The notes under the pieces were generated by a model, which was not told where the DNA came from, made no database searches, and saw only the letters and a list, made by a program, of their open reading frames with translations. Made by a program: the position numbers and the translations under genes. This document shows positions 43,092-51,789 of a stretch of DNA of 64,000 nt, piece after piece; the stretch's first letter is position 1, and the number at the start of each line of letters is the position of its first letter. Source of the DNA: Planctomycetia bacterium (lineage in GTDB: Bacteria > Planctomycetota > Brocadiia > Brocadiales > Brocadiaceae); assembly GCA_015075005.1 (NCBI GenBank), contig JABTVC010000002.1, positions 434,001-498,000 on the forward strand, given 5' to 3'.

Positions 43092-44495
43092 TTACAAAAA
43101 CATTTTCCCGGGATTCAATATGCCCTTGGGGTCCAACAGGTGTTTAATATCCTTCATAATTTCCAATTCTCTTGGTGGAATTTCAAGGGACAGAAAGGCC
43201 GATTTAACATTCCCAATACCGTGTTCTCCGGAAAGTGTTCCACCCACTTCCACGGTGTTGCGGAGGATTTCATCAATCATCCTCTCTGCCAATGCCCTTT
43301 GCTGTTCCCCCTTATCATACATGACATTTACATGGATATTGCCATCGCCGATATGCCCAAAGCTGGCAACCTTTAAGGAAGGATACCGTTTGTGAATGTT
43401 GGAGATCCTGTCTAATATCTCTAATATCCTGCTCCGTGGAACGCAGATGTCTTCGTTGATTTTATAAGGGGCTATATTATAGAGTGCAGGGGAAATGGCG
43501 CGTCTTACCTCCCAGAGTGCGTCGCGTTCTTTAGGGCTTTTTGCAGGGATAACGGTGAGTGCGCAGTTTTCTAAAACTATTTTTTCAATCAGAGACGCTT
43601 CCGCTTTAACGCTGGTCTCTCTTCCATCAATATCTATAAGCAGCACGGCATTCACCTCTGCGGGAATTTGAATCTCCTGATTGTATCCTTTCATACAGGT
43701 GATGCTGGATTTGTCAATAAATTCAAGCGCACGGGGCAAGATGTTGTTGAAAATAATCTGACTCGCCGATTTTACGGCATCCTGAGGTGTTGCAAAAAAG
43801 ACCAGAAGGGTTTCGATCTTTTCCGGGAGTGGCAGCAGTTTTGTGGTGATCTGTGTGAAGACGCCCAGTGTGCCCTCGGACCCAACAAGCAGACGCGTAA
43901 GGTCGTAGCCCGTGACACTCTTCAACGTCTTGCGACCGGTGTGGATGATACTTCCGTCGGCAAGGACAACTTCCAGCGACAGGATATAATCTCGCGTAAC
44001 CCCGTATTTCAAACCCGTGATCCCGCCAGAACATTCAGCTACATTGCCGCCTATCGTAGAGAATGGGGCGCTGGCAGGGTCTGGTGGATAAAACAGCTTG
44101 TGTTTTGCAACCTCAATTTGTAGTGTTTGGGTGACAACTCCTGGTTCAACCGTGGCTGTAAGGTCTTCCGGAATGATCTCTCGTATGCGATTCATTTGGG
44201 TGAAATCTAATACGATGCCACCTTTTACCGGTACAGCGCCACCGGTAAGTCCAGAACCTGCGCCTCGGGGATAGACGGGTATTTCATGCTCGTGTGCAAA
44301 CTGTAATATGGTGGAGACATGCTGCGTAGATTGTGGTCGTACAACAACATCCGGCAGGTATTTTTGTTTAGAGCCATCATATGAATAACATATCCGGTCC
44401 TCGAGTATGTGGAGCACGTTTTCTTTCCCGATGAGACGACTCAATTCACGGGCCAATCCGTCTGTTTTTGATTTTTTGTTGACAGTAGTATTCAT
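43092..44495 (-). CDS. glcD: FAD-linked oxidase, glycolate oxidase GlcD / D-lactate dehydrogenase type
   Basis: The FAD_binding_4 domain shows YPRGAGSGLTGGAVPVKGGI and SAPFSTIGGNVAECSGG. The C-terminal cap ends with LSGEHGIGNVKSAF and the usual metal-binding His residues HIGDGNIHVN. The enzyme oxidises a 2-hydroxy acid, such as glycolate or D-lactate, with an unidentified acceptor. No glcE/glcF partners adjoin. Length 467 is typical. Confidence 0.88.
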   Translation of the reverse strand: MNTTVNKKSKTDGLARELSRLIGKENVLHILEDRICYSYDGSKQKYLPDVVVRPQSTQHVSTILQFAHEHEIPVYPRGAGSGLTGGAVPVKGGIVLDFTQMNRIREIIPEDLTATVEPGVVTQTLQIEVAKHKLFYPPDPASAPFSTIGGNVAECSGGITGLKYGVTRDYILSLEVVLADGSIIHTGRKTLKSVTGYDLTRLLVGSEGTLGVFTQITTKLLPLPEKIETLLVFFATPQDAVKSASQIIFNNILPRALEFIDKSSITCMKGYNQEIQIPAEVNAVLLIDIDGRETSVKAEASLIEKIVLENCALTVIPAKSPKERDALWEVRRAISPALYNIAPYKINEDICVPRSRILEILDRISNIHKRYPSLKVASFGHIGDGNIHVNVMYDKGEQQRALAERMIDEILRNTVEVGGTLSGEHGIGNVKSAFLSLEIPPRELEIMKDIKHLLDPKGILNPGKMFL

Positions 44496-44594
44496 AGTGC
44501 AACGTAGCCGCGGATAAACTAACCCTCTCCTTACCTCACCTGTAATGGAAAATATAGTAACACTTTAGCTTTTTGAAAATATCTTTACATTGCT

Positions 44595-44678
44595 CACTCC
44601 CAAACTCCTGTTTGGGAGTGTAATGGACGAGAAACTCAGTTTCTCTGCAATTGTGTTCCCAAACGCCTGTTTGGGAAC
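44595..44678. repeat. Three palindromes in the gap upstream of glcD
   Basis: CACTCCCAAAC with its inverted arm (44595-44620), GAGAAACTCAGTTTCTC (44629-44645) and GTTCCCAAAC with GTTTGGGAAC (44655-44678) follow in order. The first and third share the core CCCAAACNCCTGTTTGGG. The rest of the 455-base gap between mnmA and glcD holds nothing recognisable. Confidence 0.75.
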
Positions 44679-44950
44679 AAGCTGTGGTGGTTTATTTAAA
44701 GGCAATTTTTCAAACAGCTAAAATGTTACAAAATATGTAATTTCCTATTTTATTAAAATTTTTTCCGTGAAAGCTAAAGGCTTAGGGACGATTACTTTAG
44801 TAAATTGTGATAGAGAAGTCAAATCCTTTTCCACTCCGCCGGGAATGTCTTCGTGATGTTTTTAGGCGGGAATCAACTTTGTCGGTTTTCAGGTTGTCCG
44901 GTGACTTAAAAATTGATTTGAGGGTATGATAAGGGAGGTTTCGGGTGAGG

Positions 44951-46036
44951 CTAGAAAGTTTTCCCGTTTTTTCTCTCAATCCATCCCCCTCCTACGACAG
45001 TGTCGTTATCATAAAAAACGACTGCCTGCCCCGGAGTAATAGCCCTTTGTGGCTCATGGAATACGACACGCACGTTGTGTATTCCGCAGGGATATATAGT
45101 AGCGGGTGTCGGAATATGGTTATATCGAATCTTTGCCTGCACTTCTATTGGTGAGTGTATGGTATCGAGAGAAATCCAATTGAGTGTGGATGCTACCAAT
45201 TCGTCTTCCATGAGTTCGCTGTCTGTGCCGATAACGACGGTATTTTCCTGTGGGCTTATATCAACCACATATCTTGGTGTACCCAGCGCAACGCCAAGTC
45301 CTTTGCGCTGTCCAATGGTAAAGAAAGGCACCCCGGGATGTCTCCCTAAAATATTCCCCTGTGTGTCTTTGAGAATGCCCGGTGTTATCAAATTTCCGAA
45401 CCTTTCGTGTAAAAGAGAGTGATAATTGTTGTCGAGCACAAAACAAATGTCCTGGCTTTCTGGTTTATCCTTGGTTTTTAAATTTAAGTTCCTGGCCACT
45501 TCGCGGACAGTCTCCTTGTCTGTTGTACCTAAGGGAAAGAGTGTTCTTGAGAGTTGATCCTGATTTAATGAGAACAACACATAAGATTGATCTTTACGCG
45601 AATCAGCACCTTTTTTAAGGAGATACCGCTCCTTTGACTTTTCCACCCTTGCGTAGTGTCCGGTTGCGATAAAATCAGCGTTCAGCATCCTGGCAAAATC
45701 CAGTAACCGGCCAAATTTTAATTCCTGATTACAGAGGATGCAGGGATTAGGTGTTCTGCCATTGAGGTACTCAGTGCAAAAGGTGTCAATAATACTATTA
45801 AATGCCTCTTTGAAGTTTAAAACATGGAACTGGATGCCAAGCTGATCTGCTACCGTGCGGGCATCGTTCGCATCCTCCAGGCTGCAGCAGACTTTTGTCC
45901 TGGTTGTCGAGTCGGCTTTGTCGATACCCAGACGCATGAATAAACCAATGACTTCATAGCCCTGTTCTACGAGCAAATGTGCGGCAACACTACTATCAAC
46001 GCCGCCGCTCATGGCAATAACAACTTTGGTCTTCAT
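44951..46036 (-). CDS. mnmA: tRNA-specific 2-thiouridylase MnmA
   Basis: MnmA thiolates U34 of Lys, Glu and Gln tRNAs using a persulfide sulfur. The ATP PP-loop is AMSGGVDSSVAAHLL, the first catalytic cysteine is in NPCILCNQELKFG, and the second is in the ESQDICFV motif. Length 361 is normal. It is followed on the minus strand by noncoding repeats and preceded by the M50 gene 155 bases away. Confidence 0.96.
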   Translation of the reverse strand: MKTKVVIAMSGGVDSSVAAHLLVEQGYEVIGLFMRLGIDKADSTTRTKVCCSLEDANDARTVADQLGIQFHVLNFKEAFNSIIDTFCTEYLNGRTPNPCILCNQELKFGRLLDFARMLNADFIATGHYARVEKSKERYLLKKGADSRKDQSYVLFSLNQDQLSRTLFPLGTTDKETVREVARNLNLKTKDKPESQDICFVLDNNYHSLLHERFGNLITPGILKDTQGNILGRHPGVPFFTIGQRKGLGVALGTPRYVVDISPQENTVVIGTDSELMEDELVASTLNWISLDTIHSPIEVQAKIRYNHIPTPATIYPCGIHNVRVVFHEPQRAITPGQAVVFYDNDTVVGGGWIERKNGKTF

Positions 46037-46191
46037 AAGATTAAAGATAACTTTTAGCCATAGGGGATCGCAATGGTATAAAGAAATTCGTTTCGTTCCC
46101 TCAATGAGCTTGTCTTCTGCAAAATTAATAAACAGTGCTCATTGAAGTCCTGTACTTTTAAGATACGATGGTGGCCAGGCGTTTATTGCAA

Positions 46192-47001
46192 TTAAAGTTT
46201 AAGTGGTACGGGGGTAAAGGATATTAAAAATATGATAAAGAGGATAACGCCCAGTATCCTGCGCTTGCGGTCGAGTCTGATTGCTTCGTCTATTGGGGCA
46301 GGGTGTTTGAATCCAAAAATGAGGAGCAATATGGCAAATACCATCCAGCCTGGATACAAGAGAATCGCAATTGCACAAAAGACAAAAATGCCTATCCGAT
46401 ATACAATACTACTTTTTTTACCTAGTAATGCATACAATATGTGTCCGCCATCGAGCTGTCCAATGGGAAGCAGATTGAGTGCGGTTACAAAGAGTCCTGC
46501 CCAGCCTGCAAAGGCAACCGGGTGGAGATAGATATCCATACCATCGGGTAGTTGTCCGACTACGAGTTTGGAGATACATGAAAATAGTATAGGCTCTCCA
46601 AGCCCCAGGTATTGGGACGTATCGCTGGGTACAGGACGCACGTCTGAGAGAATTAAGCCGATAATGATAGCGGGAATGGCAAAAACGAGTCCCATGATCG
46701 GGCCTGTGGCACCTATATCAAATAAAGCCCTTTTGTCCGGTATGTGTCCCTTCATCTTGATCACTGCGCCAAAGGTGCCAAAGGGGGGAAAGGGAAGAGG
46801 AAGAAAGTAGGGCATAGTGGCTGCAACGTGATACTTTCGGCACATAAAAAAGTGTCCTAATTCATGAGCAAGCAGAATCATCATTATGGTAATGGCGTAC
46901 CACGGCCCATTAACATAGTAAGTGGTCAAAAACGTTGCAATAAAAAGCAAGATATGGATGCGTGCCTTGCTAAGGAAATTTAATGAATGAAAAGATTCCA
47001 T
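46192..47001 (-). CDS. Site-2 protease family M50 metallopeptidase
   Basis: A multi-pass membrane protein of 269 residues. The zinc motif is HELGHFF in the second or third helix and the third ligand is in PIGQLDGGHILYALLG. Such proteases cut membrane-anchored substrates, often anti-sigma factors. It has no PDZ or CBS domain, so it belongs to the minimal group. It lies 3 bases after ugd and is likely co-transcribed; the functional link is unclear. Confidence 0.88.
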   Translation of the reverse strand: MESFHSLNFLSKARIHILLFIATFLTTYYVNGPWYAITIMMILLAHELGHFFMCRKYHVAATMPYFLPLPFPPFGTFGAVIKMKGHIPDKRALFDIGATGPIMGLVFAIPAIIIGLILSDVRPVPSDTSQYLGLGEPILFSCISKLVVGQLPDGMDIYLHPVAFAGWAGLFVTALNLLPIGQLDGGHILYALLGKKSSIVYRIGIFVFCAIAILLYPGWMVFAILLLIFGFKHPAPIDEAIRLDRKRRILGVILFIIFLISFTPVPLKL

Positions 47002-47004
47002 AGT

Positions 47005-48390
47005 TTAAAAATGGGTAAGAATTGGTTTTCCTATCGGATAAACGTTAAAACCAATTTCATGGATTTTCTGATGATCTAAAATGTTGCGACCGTCAAAAAG
47101 AAAGGCCGGTTTTTCCATGTTCTCAAAAATCTTCTTATAATCCAATGTCTTATACAACTCCCATTCCGTCATAATCGCAATAGCATGTGCATGCTGCGCT
47201 GCCTTATACGGGTCGGCTTCGAACTCAATATATTCCCGCAGGTCTTTTAAGTCTTGCTCTGCATTGTGTAATGCTTCAGGATCGCTTATAACAACATGGG
47301 CATGTTCTTCAACTAATTTCCTGACAACATAAATAGCTGGTGATTCCCGCGTATCACCAGTATTTGCTTTAAAGGCGAAACCAAAAAGAGTGATACGCTT
47401 ATGAGCAATGGTATTGAACATTGCATGGAGCATTTTTTGCACAAAGCGGTCCTCCTGGTACTCATTAATCTTTACGACATTTTCCCAATATTGTGCAACT
47501 TCGTGAAGGCCATAACGCTCACAAATATAAACTAAATTGAGGATGTCCTTCCGGAAACAAGACCCGCCGAACCCAACACTCGCGTTAAGAAATTTCGATC
47601 CAATCCGGGAATCCATGCCAATCGCATGGGCTACTTTTTTGATGTCTGCCTCTGTCCTTTCGCATAGGGCGGAGATGCTGTTAATGGAGGAGATTCTTTG
47701 CGCTAAAAATGCATTTGCTACCAGCTTTGAGAGTTCTGCACTCCAGACATCGCAAGTGAGAATCCGGTCTCTTTGAACCCAATTGGCATAGATTTCAACA
47801 AGCTCATTCCTTGCCTTACGTCCTTTTTCTGTTTCCCGAGATCCGATAAGTACACGATCTGGATTTTCCAGATCAGCAATGGCGGTTCCTTCGGCTAAAA
47901 ATTCCGGGTTAGAGAGCACATCGAAATGGATTCCTTTGTTCTTTGCATTGAGAATTCGTTCCATAGCCTCGGCAGTCCGAACAGGCAATGTGCTTTTCTC
48001 AACAATGATTTTGTCTGACTCTGCAATACGGACAATGTCTCTTGCGGTTTTTTCCCAATACTGCAGGTCGGCGGTTTTGCCGGCCCCCCCACCATACGTT
48101 TTCGTTGGTGTGTTGATAGAAACAAAAATAATATCAGCCTTTTTTATGCCTTCTTCGATATTGGTAGAAAAGAACAAATTCCTGCCCAGAGATTTCTTGA
48201 CAACCTCCAATAAACCCGGCTCATAAATGGGCAAATTTTCCGTTTGCCATGCCATAATCTTTTGTGCGTTTATATCAGCCACTGTCACTTTATATTGTGG
48301 ACATTTAGCTGCAATCATGGCCATTGTAGGCCCGCCGACATATCCTGCACCAATGCAAAGGATATTTTTGTTGAATTTTTTATCAGACAT
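47005..48390 (-). CDS. ugd: UDP-glucose 6-dehydrogenase
   Basis: It oxidises UDP-glucose to UDP-glucuronate with NAD+, feeding polysaccharide synthesis. The NAD fold starts ILCIGAGYVGGPTMAMIA and the catalytic Cys is in GFGGSCFRKDILNLVYICE. Length (461 residues) and several motifs resemble the eukaryotic UGDH type more than short bacterial Ugd. ATG 48390 is preferred to a TTG 6 codons upstream; GGGAG lies upstream. Confidence 0.92.
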   Translation of the reverse strand: MSDKKFNKNILCIGAGYVGGPTMAMIAAKCPQYKVTVADINAQKIMAWQTENLPIYEPGLLEVVKKSLGRNLFFSTNIEEGIKKADIIFVSINTPTKTYGGGAGKTADLQYWEKTARDIVRIAESDKIIVEKSTLPVRTAEAMERILNAKNKGIHFDVLSNPEFLAEGTAIADLENPDRVLIGSRETEKGRKARNELVEIYANWVQRDRILTCDVWSAELSKLVANAFLAQRISSINSISALCERTEADIKKVAHAIGMDSRIGSKFLNASVGFGGSCFRKDILNLVYICERYGLHEVAQYWENVVKINEYQEDRFVQKMLHAMFNTIAHKRITLFGFAFKANTGDTRESPAIYVVRKLVEEHAHVVISDPEALHNAEQDLKDLREYIEFEADPYKAAQHAHAIAIMTEWELYKTLDYKKIFENMEKPAFLFDGRNILDHQKIHEIGFNVYPIGKPILTHF

Positions 48391-48619
48391 ATCTTTGAGT
48401 TCTCCCAATGTACCTCAGAGAATATTTAAAACATTGCAACAGCTCCACCCTTATGGCTTCGCTCATTAAAGGAGAGGAGACGTTTTCCCCCGACTCTAAC
48501 CTGCGCCCTGGCCGAGTGTTGTCATTAAACTAAATATTATAGTATTTTTATCGAAGATTTCAAAGTTATATTTATTTTACAGGGAGTATTTGCGCCAGTC
48601 ATTGCATTTTGAAAATCAT

Positions 48620-48647
48620 TTGATTGTTACCTCCTGTCTGATATAAT
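48620..48647 (+). promoter_or_regulatory. Sigma-70-type promoter for argG
   Basis: TTGATT, a 16-base spacer and TATAAT lie about 45 bases upstream of ATG 48692. The 283-base gap between ugd and argG has no other notable feature. Confidence 0.6.
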
Positions 48648-48691
48648 TTCATTTTGAAATAGTACGAATAAACCTTGGGGGATTTATATTC

Positions 48692-49990
48692 ATGTCAGAG
48701 CAACGGAAAAAGGTGGTATTGGCCTATTCGGGCGGCTTGGATACCTCTGTGGCAATTAAGTGGATTTCCGAAAAATATAATATGGACGTCATTACCGTGA
48801 CCATTGACCTCGGTGCGGTAAAGGATTTGGATGCTATTCGGGAGAAGGCTTTAAAGATCGGGGCGAAAAAGGCGATTGTTGTTGATGCAAAGGATACTTT
48901 TGTTAATTATTTTATATTCCCTGCTTTGCAGGCAGGGGCATTGTATGAAGGGGTTTACCCGCTGGCGACGGCCCTGGGCCGGCCGCTGATTGCAAAATTA
49001 TTAGCAGATGTTGCGCATGAGGAGAAGGCAGATGCTGTGGCTCACGGATGCACAGGGAAAGGAAACGACCAGGTGCGCCTGGACGTATCCTTGCAGGTAC
49101 TGAATCCCAGGCTTCAGATTATTGCGCCCGTAAGGGAGTGGAAGATGGCACGCGACGAAGAGATTCGATATGCTGAGGAGCATAATATCCCGGTAGAAGC
49201 AAAGATCAAGAGTCCATACAGTACGGATGAAAATCTCTGGGGCAGAAGTATTGAGTGCGGGATATTAGAAGATCCCTGGGTTGAACCGCCAGAGGAGGTC
49301 TACAAGTGGACAAAAAACGCACAGGACGCTCCGGATGAACCTGAATACCTTGAGATTCATTTTGAAAAGGGTATCCCCGTTGCTATGAACGACGAAGAGA
49401 TGGATGGGGTTACCCTTATTAATACCTTAAATGCGAGGGGCGGAAAGCATGGTGTTGGTCGCATTGACCACCTGGAGAATCGCCTTATAGGCATTAAGTC
49501 CAGGGAAATTTATGAGTCCCCTGCCGCCGTCATGTTGCATACTGCTCACAGGGCACTGGAAGGTATGATTATGACAAAAGATGCCCTGCGTTTTAAAGAT
49601 ATCGTTTCGGTACACTATGCCGATTTGATTTACAATGGGCTTTGGTTTTCTGCCTTTCATCAGGACCTGGTAGCATACATATTGAGTAGTCAGCGTCTTA
49701 TGAAGGGGACGATACGCGTAAAATTATCAAAAGGGACGTGTACGGTAGTGGGGCGCAAATCACCCCTATCCCTCTATAGTGAAAAATTGGCAACCTATCA
49801 AAAGGAAGACTCCTTTGATCACAGCGCATCCCTTGGGTTTATCAAGATATACGGTTTGCCTGTAAAGATACAAGCCCAAAAGCAAATGGATGTACTGGCG
49901 GGAAGGGATGTGTTGCATCTGGACTCGATCATGCCTCCGAAGGTTAAATCTCTTGGGCAAGCAGAGGGAGGACAAAAAAAGGTGAAGTAA
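48692..49990 (+). CDS. argG: Argininosuccinate synthase
   Basis: It joins citrulline and aspartate with ATP to form argininosuccinate in arginine synthesis. The nucleotide motif LAYSGGLDTSVAIKW and the motif AHGCTGKGNDQVR are intact. Length 432 is slightly long. The TAA stop shares one base with the ATG of the radical SAM gene, so they are translationally coupled. A clear promoter lies upstream. Confidence 0.96.
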   Translation: MSEQRKKVVLAYSGGLDTSVAIKWISEKYNMDVITVTIDLGAVKDLDAIREKALKIGAKKAIVVDAKDTFVNYFIFPALQAGALYEGVYPLATALGRPLIAKLLADVAHEEKADAVAHGCTGKGNDQVRLDVSLQVLNPRLQIIAPVREWKMARDEEIRYAEEHNIPVEAKIKSPYSTDENLWGRSIECGILEDPWVEPPEEVYKWTKNAQDAPDEPEYLEIHFEKGIPVAMNDEEMDGVTLINTLNARGGKHGVGRIDHLENRLIGIKSREIYESPAAVMLHTAHRALEGMIMTKDALRFKDIVSVHYADLIYNGLWFSAFHQDLVAYILSSQRLMKGTIRVKLSKGTCTVVGRKSPLSLYSEKLATYQKEDSFDHSASLGFIKIYGLPVKIQAQKQMDVLAGRDVLHLDSIMPPKVKSLGQAEGGQKKVK

Positions 49991-51783
49991 TGAAAGTGCT
50001 CTTGCTATTCCCACCATCGTGGCACCCTTCGCAACCCTACCTCAGCCTGCCTTCTTTGACGGCATTTTTGCGACAAAATGGTGTTCGCGATGTCGTACAG
50101 AGAGACGTAAATATTGAGTTGCTGGACATACTCCTGACGAAAAAGACATGCGGTGAATTTTATCAAAGGATTGTCGATACATTAAGGTCTGTGGATATGC
50201 CAGGAGAGGCGTCCCGCCGGGGTGCTTCCCGTGATTATCAGGAAAAACGCCAGGCATTGATGAATGCACTGGAACTGATTCCTTCAGTAATTGATAAGGT
50301 GGAACCCGCAAAAAACACCTTGAGGTCGGAAGGTTTTTATGACCTCGAAAGATACATGGAGAGTGTCAATACGGTAAACGAGACACTTGGAATCCTGTCT
50401 GCCGTGTATTATCCATCGTCGATGACGGCGCTGAATAATGACATGAGGTATTCTGTATATTCCTCCCGGGAGATTTTTAAAGCGCTGGACGATGCGGAAG
50501 AAAACATCTTCCTCGAACTGTATAAAGACCACATTCTTTCTTCCATCCTGGAATTTTCCCCAAAGGTGTTGGGTATCTCCATAACCAGTACTTCTCAGAT
50601 CATCCCAGGGCTTACCCTTGCAAAATTGATAAAGGATCGAAACAAAGAGATTCATATTACCATCGGCGGAAGTGTTTTTACCAAGCTTATTGAAAATGTA
50701 AAAAAAGCGGATGGGTTGTTTTCGGTTGTTGATAGTGTTGTTGTTTTTGAAGGTGAGCATGCCCTACTGAGACTTGTAGAACAGGTGGGGGGGAAGAGGG
50801 ATTTTGCAAAAGTGCCAAACCTGATTTATCGGGAGAACAATGTTACCAGGATGAATGAGCCGTTTTTTGCAGAGGATTTGAACAGGTTGCCTACGCCTGA
50901 CTTTGATGGGTTTCCCCTCGGGCTATACCTCTCTCCTGCATCCGTCTTGCCAGTGCAGACATCCAGGGGATGTTATTACAGGAAATGTGCCTTTTGCAAC
51001 TTACATCTGGACCACAGGAATTTTCGTTTGCGTCAGCCGGAATTGATCCTGGAGGACATTCATAAGCTTTCTCAAAAATATAATACCCCGTATTTTTTCT
51101 TTACCGACGAGTCTGTTCCCATGAATCAGTTACGGAAGATATCACAGGGTATATTAAAAAACCAATGGGATATAAAATGGATGGGTGGGGTGCGATTTGA
51201 GAGTGCCCTTACGGGTGACGTGCTTGGGATGCTACATGCATCCGGATGTCAAAAATTGGTTTTTGGTCTAGAATCGTACAACCAGCGGATGCTGGATTTG
51301 ATGAAAAAGGGGACGAAGGTAGATGTCGTGAAAAAGGTATTGGATGAATGCTTGCAAGCAGGCATATCGTTTCATCTCTATATAATCATTGGGTTTCCCA
51401 CAGAGACTGAAAATGAAGCATTAGAGACAATCGGTTTTGTACTGAATAAAGAATATCTGGATTCCCCTGGCTTTTCCTGTTTGCCGTCCCTTTTTGGAAT
51501 GGAGAAGGATTCCCCGATTACCCAAAATCCTTCAGAATATGGGTTAAGAAGTATAATGTCACCCAAAGGTGAGGACCTGGGCTTAGGGTATTTTTATGAG
51601 GTGGAACAGGGGATGTCCCCGGAAGAAGCCGGGAGGATGTATCATTACGCCATAAGTCAATTAAGTGAGAAATTGTGCCCGTTCCCCTATAATTATTCAA
51701 TGTCTGACGGATTGTTGTATATTGCACATATGAAAAAAGCGATAAGTCAGAAACTTAACACGTATGGGGTACAGGGGGGGTAA
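49990..51783 (+). CDS. B12-binding-type radical SAM protein
   Basis: The 597-residue protein has a cobalamin-binding-like N-terminal half (KVLLLFPPSW at the start). The DxHxxG cobalamin ligand motif was not found. The radical SAM cluster is at CYYRKCAFC near residue 325, and the SAM-binding glycines follow. The family modifies unactivated carbons, as in BchE or HpnP. It is coupled to argG and followed 6 bases later by a sensor kinase, an unusual neighbourhood. The substrate is unknown. Confidence 0.82.
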   Translation: MKVLLLFPPSWHPSQPYLSLPSLTAFLRQNGVRDVVQRDVNIELLDILLTKKTCGEFYQRIVDTLRSVDMPGEASRRGASRDYQEKRQALMNALELIPSVIDKVEPAKNTLRSEGFYDLERYMESVNTVNETLGILSAVYYPSSMTALNNDMRYSVYSSREIFKALDDAEENIFLELYKDHILSSILEFSPKVLGISITSTSQIIPGLTLAKLIKDRNKEIHITIGGSVFTKLIENVKKADGLFSVVDSVVVFEGEHALLRLVEQVGGKRDFAKVPNLIYRENNVTRMNEPFFAEDLNRLPTPDFDGFPLGLYLSPASVLPVQTSRGCYYRKCAFCNLHLDHRNFRLRQPELILEDIHKLSQKYNTPYFFFTDESVPMNQLRKISQGILKNQWDIKWMGGVRFESALTGDVLGMLHASGCQKLVFGLESYNQRMLDLMKKGTKVDVVKKVLDECLQAGISFHLYIIIGFPTETENEALETIGFVLNKEYLDSPGFSCLPSLFGMEKDSPITQNPSEYGLRSIMSPKGEDLGLGYFYEVEQGMSPEEAGRMYHYAISQLSEKLCPFPYNYSMSDGLLYIAHMKKAISQKLNTYGVQGG

Positions 51784-51789
51784 AGAAAA

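Noticed and set aside
44496-44950. Possible CRISPR array because of repeated CCCAAAC segments
   Set aside because: Only two similar palindromes are present with no uniform spacers and no cas genes.
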